A stretch of DNA of 52,606 nt from Armatimonadota bacterium (GTDB lineage: Bacteria > Armatimonadota > UBA5829 > DSUL01): assembly GCA_020846715.1 (NCBI GenBank), contig JADLDK010000058.1:1-52606 (forward strand). Direction: 5' to 3'. The position numbers and the translations under genes are program-made. Below, one piece after another: positions 9,097 through 17,257 of this stretch (positions are counted from its first letter, which is position 1; every line of letters starts with the position of its first letter). The notes under the pieces are model-generated. The model did no database searches, was not told where the DNA came from, and saw only the letters and a program-made list of their open reading frames with translations.

Positions 9097-9504
9097 ATGA
9101 GCTCCATTGGTGAATACCTTAGAAAAATCCGAGAGCGCTCCGGGATGGCTGTCGCGGAGGTGTCAAGGTCTGCTGAGATATCAGCGCCTTACCTCTATCA
9201 GATAGAGGACGGCCGCAGAAATCCCTCCGCGAAAGTCTTGGGACGCCTGGCGCAGGTGTACAGAGTGCGCGTAGAAGATTTGTTGACACGAGCCGGCCTT
9301 CTGCCCGTAGCGCTCTTGCCAACGGACGGCTGTGAATCGCGCGATCAGCGGATTGAACGAGCCTTCGACTATGTGCTGAGAGACCCTGGCGTCAGAGCGG
9401 GGTCGCGCGCTATGCAGACTCTTCCCGTGGAGGCCAAACTGGCCATTATCCGGCTGTATGAAAGGGCTGAGGGACTGAAGATTCTGCCGGAGGAGTTTGT
9501 GTGA
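9097..9504 (+). CDS. XRE-family transcriptional regulator paired with ImmA-like protease
   Basis: This 135-residue protein has a Cro/cI-type helix-turn-helix at residues 5-65 (LRKIRERSGMAVAEVSRSAE, then SAPYLYQIEDGRRNPS and LGRLAQVYRV). A C-terminal helical part of about 55 residues includes LPVEAKLAIIRLYERAEG. The gene ends four bases before the predicted start of an ImmA/IrrE-like metallopeptidase. In known pairs (ImmR-ImmA of ICEBs1, DdrO-IrrE of Deinococcus) the peptidase relieves repression by cutting the XRE partner; the size and order here fit that arrangement. That this pair works the same way is inference. A small palindrome lies in its leader at 9049-9058. Confidence 0.88.
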   Translation: MSSIGEYLRKIRERSGMAVAEVSRSAEISAPYLYQIEDGRRNPSAKVLGRLAQVYRVRVEDLLTRAGLLPVALLPTDGCESRDQRIERAFDYVLRDPGVRAGSRAMQTLPVEAKLAIIRLYERAEGLKILPEEFV

Positions 9505-9508
9505 TGAA

Positions 9509-10087
9509 ATGGCTCTCATGCAACGCTTTGTAGCTACCACAGCCACTGAGCTTGACGCTCAATTGGGACGGTTTGTCAGGCGCTTCAGCCGAATTGGCAC
9601 ACAGAACATTTCGGTATTCGCGCAGCGCTTCTGCGAGGTCTTTGGACTGCACGAGATACCGCGCAACCCGGCCATATATCTGCCTACATTCGGCGTCAAG
9701 CTGGAGCCTGCAACGCTTAGCAGAGGAGTTCGGGCTGTCTGGCTTCGAGCGGGAGATCTCTACACTATTCAGTATTCCAGACACCAGAGTGAGAGGTTGG
9801 GGCTGGTCTTGTGGCATGAGTTTTTTGAGATAATGAGTGCTCTACCGGTGTTTCCAACGCGGCTGCCGTCGCAGATCGAAGAGCGCCTTGCGACGCAGTT
9901 CGCTGTATACTTGATGATGCCAGAAGAGCTCGTTCGAGTCCAGGCGGCTGAGCTGCGACACCCGGAGATAAACAAATCACGCGTTCTGGCGGATCGTTTC
10001 GGGGTGTCTATGGCGGCCATGCGACTGCGGCTGCGAGAGCTGGGACTCGAGCACAGATCAGAGCTGGCGAGGAGCAGATATCTTTGA
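9509..10087 (+). CDS. ImmA/IrrE-family metallopeptidase with HExxE motif
   Basis: The 192-residue product has the layout of the ImmA/IrrE (DUF955) family: an N-terminal helical part, a beta strand with YLPTFGVKL, the catalytic helix LVLWHEFFEIM and a following helix ERLATQFAVYLMMPEEL, where families of this type place the third metal ligand. The catalytic motif reads H103-E104-F-F-E107, so the second histidine of the usual HExxH is glutamate. A C-terminal helical domain (ADRFGVSMAAMRLRLRELGL) resembles a second HTH-like module common in the family. Start: ATG at 9509 follows the XRE stop closely; GGAGGAG at 9489-9495 lies 13 bases before it, so a TTG at 9497 or ATG at 9518 is possible. Likely co-transcribed with the XRE gene. 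Confidence 0.8.
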   Translation: MALMQRFVATTATELDAQLGRFVRRFSRIGTQNISVFAQRFCEVFGLHEIPRNPAIYLPTFGVKLEPATLSRGVRAVWLRAGDLYTIQYSRHQSERLGLVLWHEFFEIMSALPVFPTRLPSQIEERLATQFAVYLMMPEELVRVQAAELRHPEINKSRVLADRFGVSMAAMRLRLRELGLEHRSELARSRYL

Positions 10088-10100
10088 GAGAGCCATCTTT

Positions 10101-10265
10101 GTGAAGCTGCGACGAAAAATGCTGAGACTCTGGCGCGTTGCGCGCGCAAAGGCTGGCTTTCCAAAGTACTTGTGTGACTCCTGCCAGTACGACTACAGGG
10201 ACGCATGCCGGCGTCCCGAGCGTCCAAACGCTATCGACTGTCCAGACTACAAGAAACGCAGGTAG
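10101..10265 (+). CDS. 54-residue four-cysteine miniprotein
   Basis: Starting at GTG 10101, 13 bases after the peptidase stop, a 54-residue frame encodes a basic N-terminus (VKLRRKMLRLWRVARAKAG), then LCDSCQYDYRDACRRPERP and NAIDCPDYKKRR. Four cysteines, in a C-x2-C-x7-C-x10-C arrangement with aromatic and acidic residues between, look like a small zinc-binding fold. The basic start suggests nucleic acid or membrane contact. Being on the same strand and tightly following the XRE-peptidase pair, it is probably in the same operon. I recognise no named family. There is no strong Shine-Dalgarno (GAGAGAGCC at 10086 is a weak one), but the cysteine spacing is unlikely to be chance. Confidence 0.65.
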   Translation: MKLRRKMLRLWRVARAKAGFPKYLCDSCQYDYRDACRRPERPNAIDCPDYKKRR

Positions 10266-10287
10266 TTGTAAGTGTGAAGAAATCCAA

Positions 10288-10313
10288 CCTCACGTACATC
10301 AAAGTACGTGAGG
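10288..10313. repeat. Perfect 10-bp inverted repeat between miniprotein and BON gene
   Basis: CCTCACGTAC and GTACGTGAGG are exact reverse complements separated by ATCAAA. No T run follows on the plus strand, so it is not a classical plus-strand terminator; it could be a weak terminator, an mRNA-stabilising hairpin, a translation-control element of the BON gene 30 bases on, or a protein-binding site. Confidence 0.6.
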
Positions 10314-10342
10314 GCCGGTGTTGATCAAGGGAGAGTGCCGGA

Positions 10343-10579
10343 ATGGGAGTTCAAGACGCCGAAACTACCCGGATGGTGCGTCGTGAAATTATTCGGCGCC
10401 ATCTGGATGACAGCCAACTGCAGGTAAACGCTATGCACGGAGTGGTGTACCTCCGAGGTATCCTCAAGGTGTGTGCCGGTCACCCGCGCGATCTGAAAGA
10501 AGAGATGCTCATCCTCCACCGTGTTCTGCGTTCCAGGCCCGGTATACGCGATGTGATATTTGAGCTTCTGGATCGGTAG
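10343..10579 (+). CDS. Small BON-domain-like protein
   Basis: The 78-residue product has the alpha-beta-beta-alpha-beta pattern of a BON domain: a first helix TRMVRREIIRRHLDD, the strand pair SQLQVNAMHGVVYLRGILKV, a second helix DLKEEMLILHRVLRSRPG and a last strand IRDVIFELL. BON domains are found in OsmY-like and secretin-associated proteins and are thought to touch phospholipid or other envelope parts. This one has no signal peptide, so it is probably cytoplasmic. GGGAG at 10329-10333 lies 9 bases before the ATG. It ends 3 bases before the end of the converging rqcH gene and closes the XRE/ImmA cassette. Confidence 0.6.
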   Translation: MGVQDAETTRMVRREIIRRHLDDSQLQVNAMHGVVYLRGILKVCAGHPRDLKEEMLILHRVLRSRPGIRDVIFELLDR

Positions 10580-10582
10580 GCT

Positions 10583-12298
10583 TTATCTGGTGACGTGGAG
10601 CGTTTTCTCGTGCGTGTAAGTGACGGCTCCGGGAGCTGATCGGCGACTCTTGCGCACGTATTTCCTGAGTGTCCAGTCGACTGGGATGTAGGATGAGTGA
10701 CGTGCGTCTGAGTGGCGGGCGGCAGTGTCCGCCGCTTCCCGAAGGGTAGCGGCCGGTACCTGCTTCACTCCACTCATTCGAATAACGACGTGTGCGCCAG
10801 TGACAGACCTTGCATGCATCCATATGTCACCTGGCCTGGCGACCCGCGTGGTGAGATAGTCATTTGCCTCTGCGGTCTCTCCGTAGAGTATTTCCAGCCC
10901 GTCGCTGGAAACAACGCAGCGAATGCGGTGGCCTTCAAAGGGGCGCTCTTCTCTGTCAGTCGGCACAGTCTGTTGGGTCTGCTGGATGAGACGCGCGCTC
11001 AGCAACGCTTCTCGCTGATCTCGAATACTCTCAAGCGATTCTGCCTGGCGTACGTTCTCCTCAACATCAAGCAGTCTTTGCGTATCCGCCAGCATCTGGG
11101 GAAGTCGTTGTTCGGCGGCCAGATAGCGGTCTTCCGCCTTTTTCGCCAGCTTATAGTATCGCTGGATGTTGTCGTTGGCAGTCAGATCAGAGCGCAGTGG
11201 AATATCAATCTCGCCCATCTCAGGGTCATAGTAGTCCGGCAGGCGTACACTGTCTTTTGCTGGAAGTATCATGTGATAGCTGCCCGCCAGAATGTCTGCC
11301 GTCTGCCTCAGCTTCTGTCCCTCCTCCGGATGAGCGAGAATATCCTGGAGGTCTTCCACGTCGTGCGCCAGACGCTGCCGGCTCTTCTGAATAAACCGAA
11401 GAAGCTCCTCGCGCGCCGATTCCAGCGCTGCTCCTGCCATCTCGGCTCTCACTGTCGCTTCCAATGGTTCCGAAAGAGTAGAGCGCGGATGCTGTATCTG
11501 GGTAGGCAGATAGCTCAGGTGGATGGGGTACACCTCTTCGTATGGCCGGTCGGAGTAGTGGATCACAACGGCGTGGAATGTCCTGGTCTCGAAGACTGTC
11601 AGCAGCTCCTTGAGGCTTCGGAAGACCGCAGAAGCCTCAGCTTGTCCTGCGCGAGCCAGAGTCTCTGCAGCAAGCGCGGGACTCATCCCCTCGAAAGTCG
11701 ATATCAGCCATTTTTTTGCCTTTTCCTTTTCGAGCTGGTCATCCTGAGACAGGTCCTGTGCCCACATGTCTGCGAACTCAGCTTGCGAAACCGCACGAGG
11801 ATCCCGCCTGTTGGCCGGAGGAATGTCGTAGTCGCGTCCGGGCAGTATCTGCCGAACACGGCTCAGACGCGCAGGCACATATTTGATGGCTCCGAGTATC
11901 TTTCGCTCTGGCGAGACAAGAATCGTGTTTGAATGGCGTCCCATAATCTCATGCACCAGACTGACCTGCATCCCGTCAGCGCTTTGAAAGGAGATGGTCA
12001 GAATACGATCCAGGCCTTCCTGCTCGATTGTGCCAATCCTCATGCCCTCGAGATGCTTCCTCAGGAGTTGGCAGAAGCCGGGCGGCTTTTGCGGGAGCGG
12101 TTCACGGACAGTGGATAGGTGTGCGCGAGCGTAGCGAGGGTGAGCGCTCAGTGTCACCTCCGCCTGACGGCCCGGCGTACGGCAGACCAGCACTGTCGTC
12201 AGCTCGTGCGGTTGGCGCACCTGGTGTACAATCATGCCGGGGAGCACCGCCTGCATTTCGCGCACGCAGGCTGCAAGCGTGAAGGCGTCATAGATCAT
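10583..12298 (-). CDS. rqcH: NFACT-family ribosome quality control protein RqcH
   Basis: RqcH (the bacterial Rqc2/NEMF homologue, once FbpA) binds stalled 50S-peptidyl-tRNA complexes and directs C-terminal alanine tailing. The 571-residue product has the NFACT-N domain at the start (YDAFTLAACVREMQAVLPG), with the conserved D97-R98 in GLDRIL. That is the pair required for Ala-tRNA recruitment in Bacillus RqcH. A central coiled-coil region (about 290-420) with helix-hairpin-helix-like parts follows, then the C-terminal NFACT-R domain (PGDIWMHARSVTGAHVVIR). All expected domains are present at normal length, so a working RQC pathway is likely. RqcP and tmRNA are not in this window. It converges with the BON gene and stands apart from the next minus-strand genes. 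Confidence 0.93.
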   Translation of the reverse strand: MIYDAFTLAACVREMQAVLPGMIVHQVRQPHELTTVLVCRTPGRQAEVTLSAHPRYARAHLSTVREPLPQKPPGFCQLLRKHLEGMRIGTIEQEGLDRILTISFQSADGMQVSLVHEIMGRHSNTILVSPERKILGAIKYVPARLSRVRQILPGRDYDIPPANRRDPRAVSQAEFADMWAQDLSQDDQLEKEKAKKWLISTFEGMSPALAAETLARAGQAEASAVFRSLKELLTVFETRTFHAVVIHYSDRPYEEVYPIHLSYLPTQIQHPRSTLSEPLEATVRAEMAGAALESAREELLRFIQKSRQRLAHDVEDLQDILAHPEEGQKLRQTADILAGSYHMILPAKDSVRLPDYYDPEMGEIDIPLRSDLTANDNIQRYYKLAKKAEDRYLAAEQRLPQMLADTQRLLDVEENVRQAESLESIRDQREALLSARLIQQTQQTVPTDREERPFEGHRIRCVVSSDGLEILYGETAEANDYLTTRVARPGDIWMHARSVTGAHVVIRMSGVKQVPAATLREAADTAARHSDARHSSYIPVDWTLRKYVRKSRRSAPGAVTYTHEKTLHVTR

Positions 12299-12344
12299 AG
12301 CGACTCACACTATACCACGCGCCAGCCGCTGGTATCGGCTGTAG

Positions 12345-12554
12345 ATGGAAACAGCAGTGGAGATTAGGCACACTAACGAGCAACTTCCAGATGAAGAGGA
12401 CGTTTATGGCGTCAACGAGATCAACGAGTACGATGCTGACTACTGGATGCCGGACCAGCTAAAGCGCTTCCGCCGCGCCATGCTGCTGCGCGTTGTAGCC
12501 GCAGTTCTAGCTCTGGCTTTTATCACAGCGGCCGTTTATATGCGCTGGTTCTGA
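12345..12554 (+). CDS. Small tail-anchored membrane protein, unknown
   Basis: A 69-residue product with an acidic, soluble N-terminal part (EEDVYGVNEINEYDADYWM) and a single hydrophobic helix at the end (LLRVVAAVLALAFITAAVYM, about 47-66) flanked by basic residues (KRFRR). This is a tail-anchored topology, N-terminus probably inside. There is no convincing Shine-Dalgarno before the ATG. It sits divergent from rqcH and converges with the coiled-coil gene. It resembles no family I can name, but the clear amphipathic split between soluble part and anchor supports a real gene. Confidence 0.5.
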   Translation: METAVEIRHTNEQLPDEEDVYGVNEINEYDADYWMPDQLKRFRRAMLLRVVAAVLALAFITAAVYMRWF

Positions 12555-12606
12555 GATTCGGTTGAACCGGTGGGCGCTCAGGAGGAACGGGCAGGCGCGC
12601 CTGGCG

Positions 12607-13413
12607 CTATTTGTTGAATCTTCCTCTGAGCTTTTGCCAGAGTCCCTGCTGTCCCAGGGCCGCTTCGATATCGGCTCGCTCCTGCTCGGACGCGATCTCT
12701 CTGATTATCTCATCCTCTGGAGCATCACCCGCGCTTTTGCTGCGGGCTGCCCAGCTCTCAAAGACGCTCGGAGCAGATTCTCTGATCTTGTCGATCTCGA
12801 TGACCTCAGCTTCATCCTCTTGAGGCGCGGGCTCCTGTGGCACTGCAGAAGCAGATTCTTGTGCAGGAGTTGCTGAGGGGGCTGCCTGAGGTGGCGGAAC
12901 CGGTGTCGAAGCGCTTGATCCGGCGGGCGCCGCAGCTCGGCGTTGTGCCTCAGCATTGTTGTGCAAAGTTTCTTTGAGCTCTTCGGCAAGCTGTCCCGTC
13001 TTGCGGAAAAGATCGTTGATCTTCTGAACGCGATCACCGACATTGGCGGCCTGTGCGTGAGTATCGCCCTCCGGTGAGACCGTTTCAGGCAGAGCTCGAG
13101 CCAACTCTCCAAATTCGATAGAAAGCATCGCCGTCGCATCCTGAGCCCGTGCAAGCAGAATGTTAGATCGATTCAGCATCACATTGAGCTCACGCTGGCG
13201 CTCAAGCAGGTCTTCTACCAGCGAATGCTCACGGTCTTCGCGGTTGCGGTAGCGATCCAGCTCCTCTCCCAGCAGTCTGCTCTTGACAGCGAACACGGCG
13301 CGGTCCTTTTGCACACGCGCGAGTTTGATTTCCAGTTCCCGAATGCGCGCCTCAGCCTGGCGAATTTCTGCTTCTTTGTTTGTTGCTTCGTCGTTTTCCA
13401 CTGCAGCTATCAT
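12607..13413 (-). CDS. Coiled-coil protein with proline/alanine-rich linker
   Basis: The 268-residue product has a long coiled coil at about 12-75 (EAEIRQAEARIRELEIKLAR and onward, rich in E, R, L heptads) and a second helical part at about 75-150. A low-complexity P/A/S/Q linker follows at about 160-200, then an acidic C-terminal part ending in a basic tail (LWQKLRGRFNK). Its ATG overlaps the fmt stop by one base (TAATG), so it is translationally coupled to fmt. Function is unknown; the shape suggests a scaffold or cytoskeletal-type protein. Linkage to def-fmt is positional only. Confidence 0.7.
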   Translation of the reverse strand: MIAAVENDEATNKEAEIRQAEARIRELEIKLARVQKDRAVFAVKSRLLGEELDRYRNREDREHSLVEDLLERQRELNVMLNRSNILLARAQDATAMLSIEFGELARALPETVSPEGDTHAQAANVGDRVQKINDLFRKTGQLAEELKETLHNNAEAQRRAAAPAGSSASTPVPPPQAAPSATPAQESASAVPQEPAPQEDEAEVIEIDKIRESAPSVFESWAARSKSAGDAPEDEIIREIASEQERADIEAALGQQGLWQKLRGRFNK

Positions 13414-14384
13414 TATCCTGAAACAGGCGCCTCTGTGTCAAAACGGGCGCCCTGACCTCCCGTCATACGGACTCCGCGGGCGAAATCAGCGGCGCTCATT
13501 CGCCCTCGACTTGCCGGCTGCACCTCCTGAAGCCACACCGCTGTCTGAGCCTGGCAAGCGACCATGATGCCCTGCTCAGATACTGTCAGCACTTCGCCAG
13601 GCTGCGCCCTCGCGCAGTCGAGTTTTGTGCAGTCCGCTATGTCAGCTTTCCATACTCGCACACTCTGACCCCCGTAAAAACACCGGGCTCCCGGCCGGGG
13701 AGTGCAGCCTCTTATTCTGTTATGCGTATCAAAGGCTCTCTGGTTCCATAGGATATATCCATCGGATGATTTCAGCGTTTTGGACAGAGTAGCCGCCGCC
13801 GGGTCCTGTGGTTGTGGGGTGATTACCCCGTTTTCGATTCCTGTAAGAGTTTCCAGCAGCAGTCTCGCTCCGTCCCGAGCCAGCCGCGTTTCCAGATCAC
13901 CTGCGGTAAAATCCGGCGGGATGTTTGTGCCTTGTTGGAGGAGAATATCGCCAGTGTCCAATCCCTCGTCCATCAACATAGTAGTGACGCCGGTGATAGA
14001 CTCACCCCTGATTATGGCGTCCTGAATCGGCGCCGCCCCTCTGTATTTTGGCAGGAGACTGGCATGAACATTAACATTCCCCCGAGGCGCGATTGAGAGG
14101 ACTTCCGGCGGAAGAATCAAGCCAAAGGCGGCTACTACCGTGACCTCTGGGCTCCACCTTTTGAGAGTTGAGACAAACTCCGGATCTGATTTTCCCGTTG
14201 GCTTCAGGAGAGGATAACCCTTTGCCTGGCCTAGCGCGCTGACAGGAGACTCTTCAACACTGCGTCCACGACCCTTTGGACGATCCGCTCGGGTGACCAC
14301 TCCAGCTATGTGGTGCGGGCTGTCGATGAGTGCCTGAAGAACTGTGACAGAGAACTCTGGAGTGCCCATAAAGACAACGCGCAT
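13413..14384 (-). CDS. fmt: Methionyl-tRNA formyltransferase
   Basis: Fmt formylates initiator Met-tRNA using 10-formyltetrahydrofolate. The 323-residue product shows the N-terminal Rossmann-like formyltransferase domain. Its catalytic triad is N105, H107 (in NVNVHASLLP) and D143 (GLDTGD), one residue off the E. coli numbering N106/H108/D144. The SLLPxYRGAAPI loop is present too. A C-terminal OB domain follows (about 205-310). It is preceded by def by eight bases, the standard def-fmt order, and overlaps the coiled-coil gene at TAATG. Confidence 0.96.
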   Translation of the reverse strand: MRVVFMGTPEFSVTVLQALIDSPHHIAGVVTRADRPKGRGRSVEESPVSALGQAKGYPLLKPTGKSDPEFVSTLKRWSPEVTVVAAFGLILPPEVLSIAPRGNVNVHASLLPKYRGAAPIQDAIIRGESITGVTTMLMDEGLDTGDILLQQGTNIPPDFTAGDLETRLARDGARLLLETLTGIENGVITPQPQDPAAATLSKTLKSSDGYILWNQRAFDTHNRIRGCTPRPGARCFYGGQSVRVWKADIADCTKLDCARAQPGEVLTVSEQGIMVACQAQTAVWLQEVQPASRGRMSAADFARGVRMTGGQGARFDTEAPVSG

Positions 14385-14392
14385 AAAAACCT

Positions 14393-14875
14393 CTAGATGC
14401 CAGGCGTCTGGGTCGCAGGGGTGGGGCGCAGAGTTCCCGGCTCACACCTGTCGAGGAAGAGCACCCCGTCCAGGTGGTCAACTTCGTGCTGCAGGACTCG
14501 CGCGATAAGGCCGTGAGCTTTGAACTTCACACGCCGGCCCGTCTCGTCATAGCCACATGCCTCCACCCTCGTCGCTCTCTTTACGTCTGCTGCCATTCCC
14601 GGAACGCTGAGGCACCCTTCCTGCAGAATCTCCTGCTCCTCTCCCAGCGTGAGCTCCGGATTGACAAGCGCTCCAGAATGAGTGTCCGTCTTCCAGACAA
14701 TCACCCGGATCATTTCGCCAAGCTGCGTTGAGGCCAGGCCGATGCCGTTAGCGTCTTCCATCACGCGTCGCATTCTTTCGATAAGTTGCGCGTGCGCTCC
14801 GGGATCCGTTGCTTCATTGGCCTTCTGCCGCAGCCGCGGATCTCCGTAGATGAGTATTTCGGAAAGCTTAATCAT
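14393..14875 (-). CDS. def: Peptide deformylase
   Basis: Def removes the formyl group from nascent proteins. The 160-residue enzyme has all three motifs: GIGLASTQ (44-51; the usual form is GxGLAAPQ), EGCLS (86-90) with metal ligand C88, and QHEVDH (129-134) with metal ligands H130 and H134 and catalytic E131. The short length with few extra C-terminal residues fits a type 1 or type 1-like deformylase. It forms an operon with fmt and follows priA by about 80 bases. Confidence 0.96.
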   Translation of the reverse strand: MIKLSEILIYGDPRLRQKANEATDPGAHAQLIERMRRVMEDANGIGLASTQLGEMIRVIVWKTDTHSGALVNPELTLGEEQEILQEGCLSVPGMAADVKRATRVEACGYDETGRRVKFKAHGLIARVLQHEVDHLDGVLFLDRCEPGTLRPTPATQTPGI

Positions 14876-14956
14876 TCGTCTTGAGCTAGAGTTGGACTGA
14901 CAGCAACTTGCTGGATTCGTGTCCAGCCATTGTCACCCTGCCTGTGTGCAGGCCGG

Positions 14957-17257
14957 CTACATCATATTTAACGCATCAATGTCAATAGCGACTTCGGACT
15001 TCCAGTTTCTGGCTTCTGATCTGTCCAATAAATTCAATATATCCTCTCTTTCGGGAGCGCGCAGCAGAATATTGAATCGGAACTTCCCGTAGATGCGCTC
15101 TATAGGAGCAGGAGACGGCCCTAAAATCTCCACCTTTCCAGGCGTGTTGACCTGTCCAAGAATATGAGCGATTTCTCGAGCAGCGCGCTGGCAGGCGGGT
15201 TGGGTATTGTCGCGGATGAGCAACCGGGCCACGGCTCCAAAGGGCGGCCAGCCCAGCTCCTGGCGAAAGAGTAATTCGTGATCATAGAACGAGCGGAAGT
15301 CGTGGTGAACAGCAGCTGTGATCGCATAGTGACCCGGTTGAAATGTCTGCAAAACAACCTTTCCCGCGCGTTCGCCGCGCCCCGCGCGCCCCGCCACCTG
15401 CGTTAGGAGTTGGAAGCCTCGTTCAGCAGCCCTGTAGTCCGGCATGTGCAGTCCGCTGTCTGCGTTTATCACTCCAACCAGCAGGACACCAGGGAAATCG
15501 AGTCCCTTTGCAACCATCTGTGTGCCGACCAGAACATCTGCCTCATGTGCGCGAAAGCGCTCCAGCAGGTTCACAACAGCATCTTTCCCAGATGTGGTGT
15601 CGCGGTCCATACGCATAACGCGAAGCTTAGGGTTCACAAGTGCCAGTTCTTCCTCCACACGCTGAGTCCCAACCCCGAAGCTTGCGATTTTGACGCTTTG
15701 ACAGGAAGGACAGATAGATGGAGCAGGCGCTTTGAAGTCGCAGTGGTGACAGCGGATAGATCGGTCAATGCGATGGTACTTGGTGCTGACGGCGCAGTTG
15801 GGGCAGCTGGCGACGTAGCCGCACTCGCGGCACATGACGAAAGTCCCGTAAGCGCGCCTGTTCAGGAAAAGAATGGTCTGTCCGTGGTCGCTGACGGCCT
15901 GGCTGAGAGCCTGGCGCAGTGGATCACTGAGAATTGTGAGATGTCCTTCTCTGGCAAACTCGCGCATGTCCACGACTTGGACTTCGGGCATTGGGCGGCT
16001 GTCAATACGGCTGGCCATCTCACACAATTCAGCGCTGCCGTTTTGCGCGCGATAGAAGGTTTCCAGTGAAGGTGTGGCGCTTCCGAGAATTAAGGGGATT
16101 TTGAGTCTGGTGGCGATGTGGCGACAGAGTTCTCGGGCATGATAGCGGGGATCGCTGTCCTGCTTGAACGCTCCCTCATGTTCTTCATCAATGATGATAA
16201 TTCTCGGTTCTACGAGTGGCGCAAAAACTGCTGAGCGCGGTCCAAGCACAACACGGGCCTCTCCTGCCTGGATGCGCCGCCACTCATCTGCCCGTTCTCC
16301 AACGGAGAGTCTGCTGTGCAGTACCGCAAGCTCATCCCCAAACCAAGCGCGAAACTGCGAGATCGCGTGCACAGTCAGGGCGATTTCAGGCATCAGCACC
16401 AGCGCGGATCGGCCTTCCTCCAATACGCGTTGAATTGCGCGCAGATACACTTCAGTCTTGCCGCTTGCCGTAACACCAAACAGCAGAATCTCGCGGAATT
16501 CCTCGGAGCGCAGAGCAGCCTCAATCTGATCCAGCGCCCGTCCCTGATCCTGTGTCAACTCCAGCAACTTGCGAGGTGCGGACATCTCGCGTGCCCGCCG
16601 CCGGACCGGCCGCTGCTCAACTGTCACCACCCCTGATGAAGTCAGTTGCCTGAGCAGCGCCGAAATATTGGATGTCGTATTGCCCAGTTCCGTCACCAGA
16701 ACGGGCCCTTCACAGTCAGCAATACGGCGCAGAAGAGCAGCCTGCGCAAACCGCCGCCTACCGTGGGTCTCCAGCCACTGCGCGACTGTCAGGTCGTCCG
16801 CAGCGCTGTAGGCTTTTTCAGTCTGTGCGGCAGCGCCTCCGGAGGAGACTTCAATGTCTTCTTCTATCAGGTTAGCCTTGCGCAGGATAGACAATGCCCT
16901 GCGAGCTGGCTCTTTTCCGAAGCGCCTGTAGAGTCTTGCGTGGGATACGGGTTGTTCAGCGTGAATGAACTCAAGAATCTGTGCAATCTTCGGCGGGAGG
17001 TGAGCAGAGGAGCCTTCAACCGTGCGCACCCTCCGGACAATGCGCCCGCGCATGGCTGGAGGCGTCATCATTCTCAGGCACACCGCGAGTGTTGTGTACC
17101 AGCGCTGTGCCATCCAGCGAGCCAGCTCGACCCTCTCTACAGGAACGTCTCCCGGGGAATATCGTCCGATAACGGCTCTGGTTTGGGCGACATCAGAGGA
17201 CTCCATGGTCTCCACCACGTAGCCGAGAAGTACCCGTGTCTGAAAAGGAACGACCAC
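14957..17257 (-). CDS. priA: Primosomal replication restart helicase PriA (start uncertain)
   Basis: PriA reloads the replisome at broken forks. The helicase core has Walker A GVTASGKT, the DEEH box in IIDEEHEGAFKQ, and the TDPRYHARE-like segment. An eight-cysteine zinc-binding insert (CRECG, CPNC, CHHC, CPSC) and the C-terminal QVAGRAGR motif complete it. From the GTG at 17257 (GGAG five bases upstream) the protein has 766 residues but lacks the first strands of the usual N-terminal DNA-binding domain. In the same frame the codons upstream read as credible PriA sequence (ILTEKGALAETYTYAL, then PIGACVVVPF) back to TGA at 17390-17392, yet contain no ATG, GTG or TTG. The real start may be a rare codon such as ATC 17389, ATT 17341 or CTG 17320, or a frameshift may lie there. 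Confidence 0.95.
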   Translation of the reverse strand: MVVPFQTRVLLGYVVETMESSDVAQTRAVIGRYSPGDVPVERVELARWMAQRWYTTLAVCLRMMTPPAMRGRIVRRVRTVEGSSAHLPPKIAQILEFIHAEQPVSHARLYRRFGKEPARRALSILRKANLIEEDIEVSSGGAAAQTEKAYSAADDLTVAQWLETHGRRRFAQAALLRRIADCEGPVLVTELGNTTSNISALLRQLTSSGVVTVEQRPVRRRAREMSAPRKLLELTQDQGRALDQIEAALRSEEFREILLFGVTASGKTEVYLRAIQRVLEEGRSALVLMPEIALTVHAISQFRAWFGDELAVLHSRLSVGERADEWRRIQAGEARVVLGPRSAVFAPLVEPRIIIIDEEHEGAFKQDSDPRYHARELCRHIATRLKIPLILGSATPSLETFYRAQNGSAELCEMASRIDSRPMPEVQVVDMREFAREGHLTILSDPLRQALSQAVSDHGQTILFLNRRAYGTFVMCRECGYVASCPNCAVSTKYHRIDRSIRCHHCDFKAPAPSICPSCQSVKIASFGVGTQRVEEELALVNPKLRVMRMDRDTTSGKDAVVNLLERFRAHEADVLVGTQMVAKGLDFPGVLLVGVINADSGLHMPDYRAAERGFQLLTQVAGRAGRGERAGKVVLQTFQPGHYAITAAVHHDFRSFYDHELLFRQELGWPPFGAVARLLIRDNTQPACQRAAREIAHILGQVNTPGKVEILGPSPAPIERIYGKFRFNILLRAPEREDILNLLDRSEARNWKSEVAIDIDALNMM

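Noticed and set aside
10712..11932. A 406-codon open frame on the plus strand antisense to rqcH
   Set aside because: It lies wholly inside rqcH, whose NFACT motifs are clear. Its translation has no domain pattern or Shine-Dalgarno; it is a by-product of rqcH codon use.
12592..12603. CAGGCGCGCCTG palindrome between the tail-anchored gene and the coiled-coil gene
   Set aside because: Likely a chance GC-rich palindrome; there is no T run for a terminator and no second copy noted.
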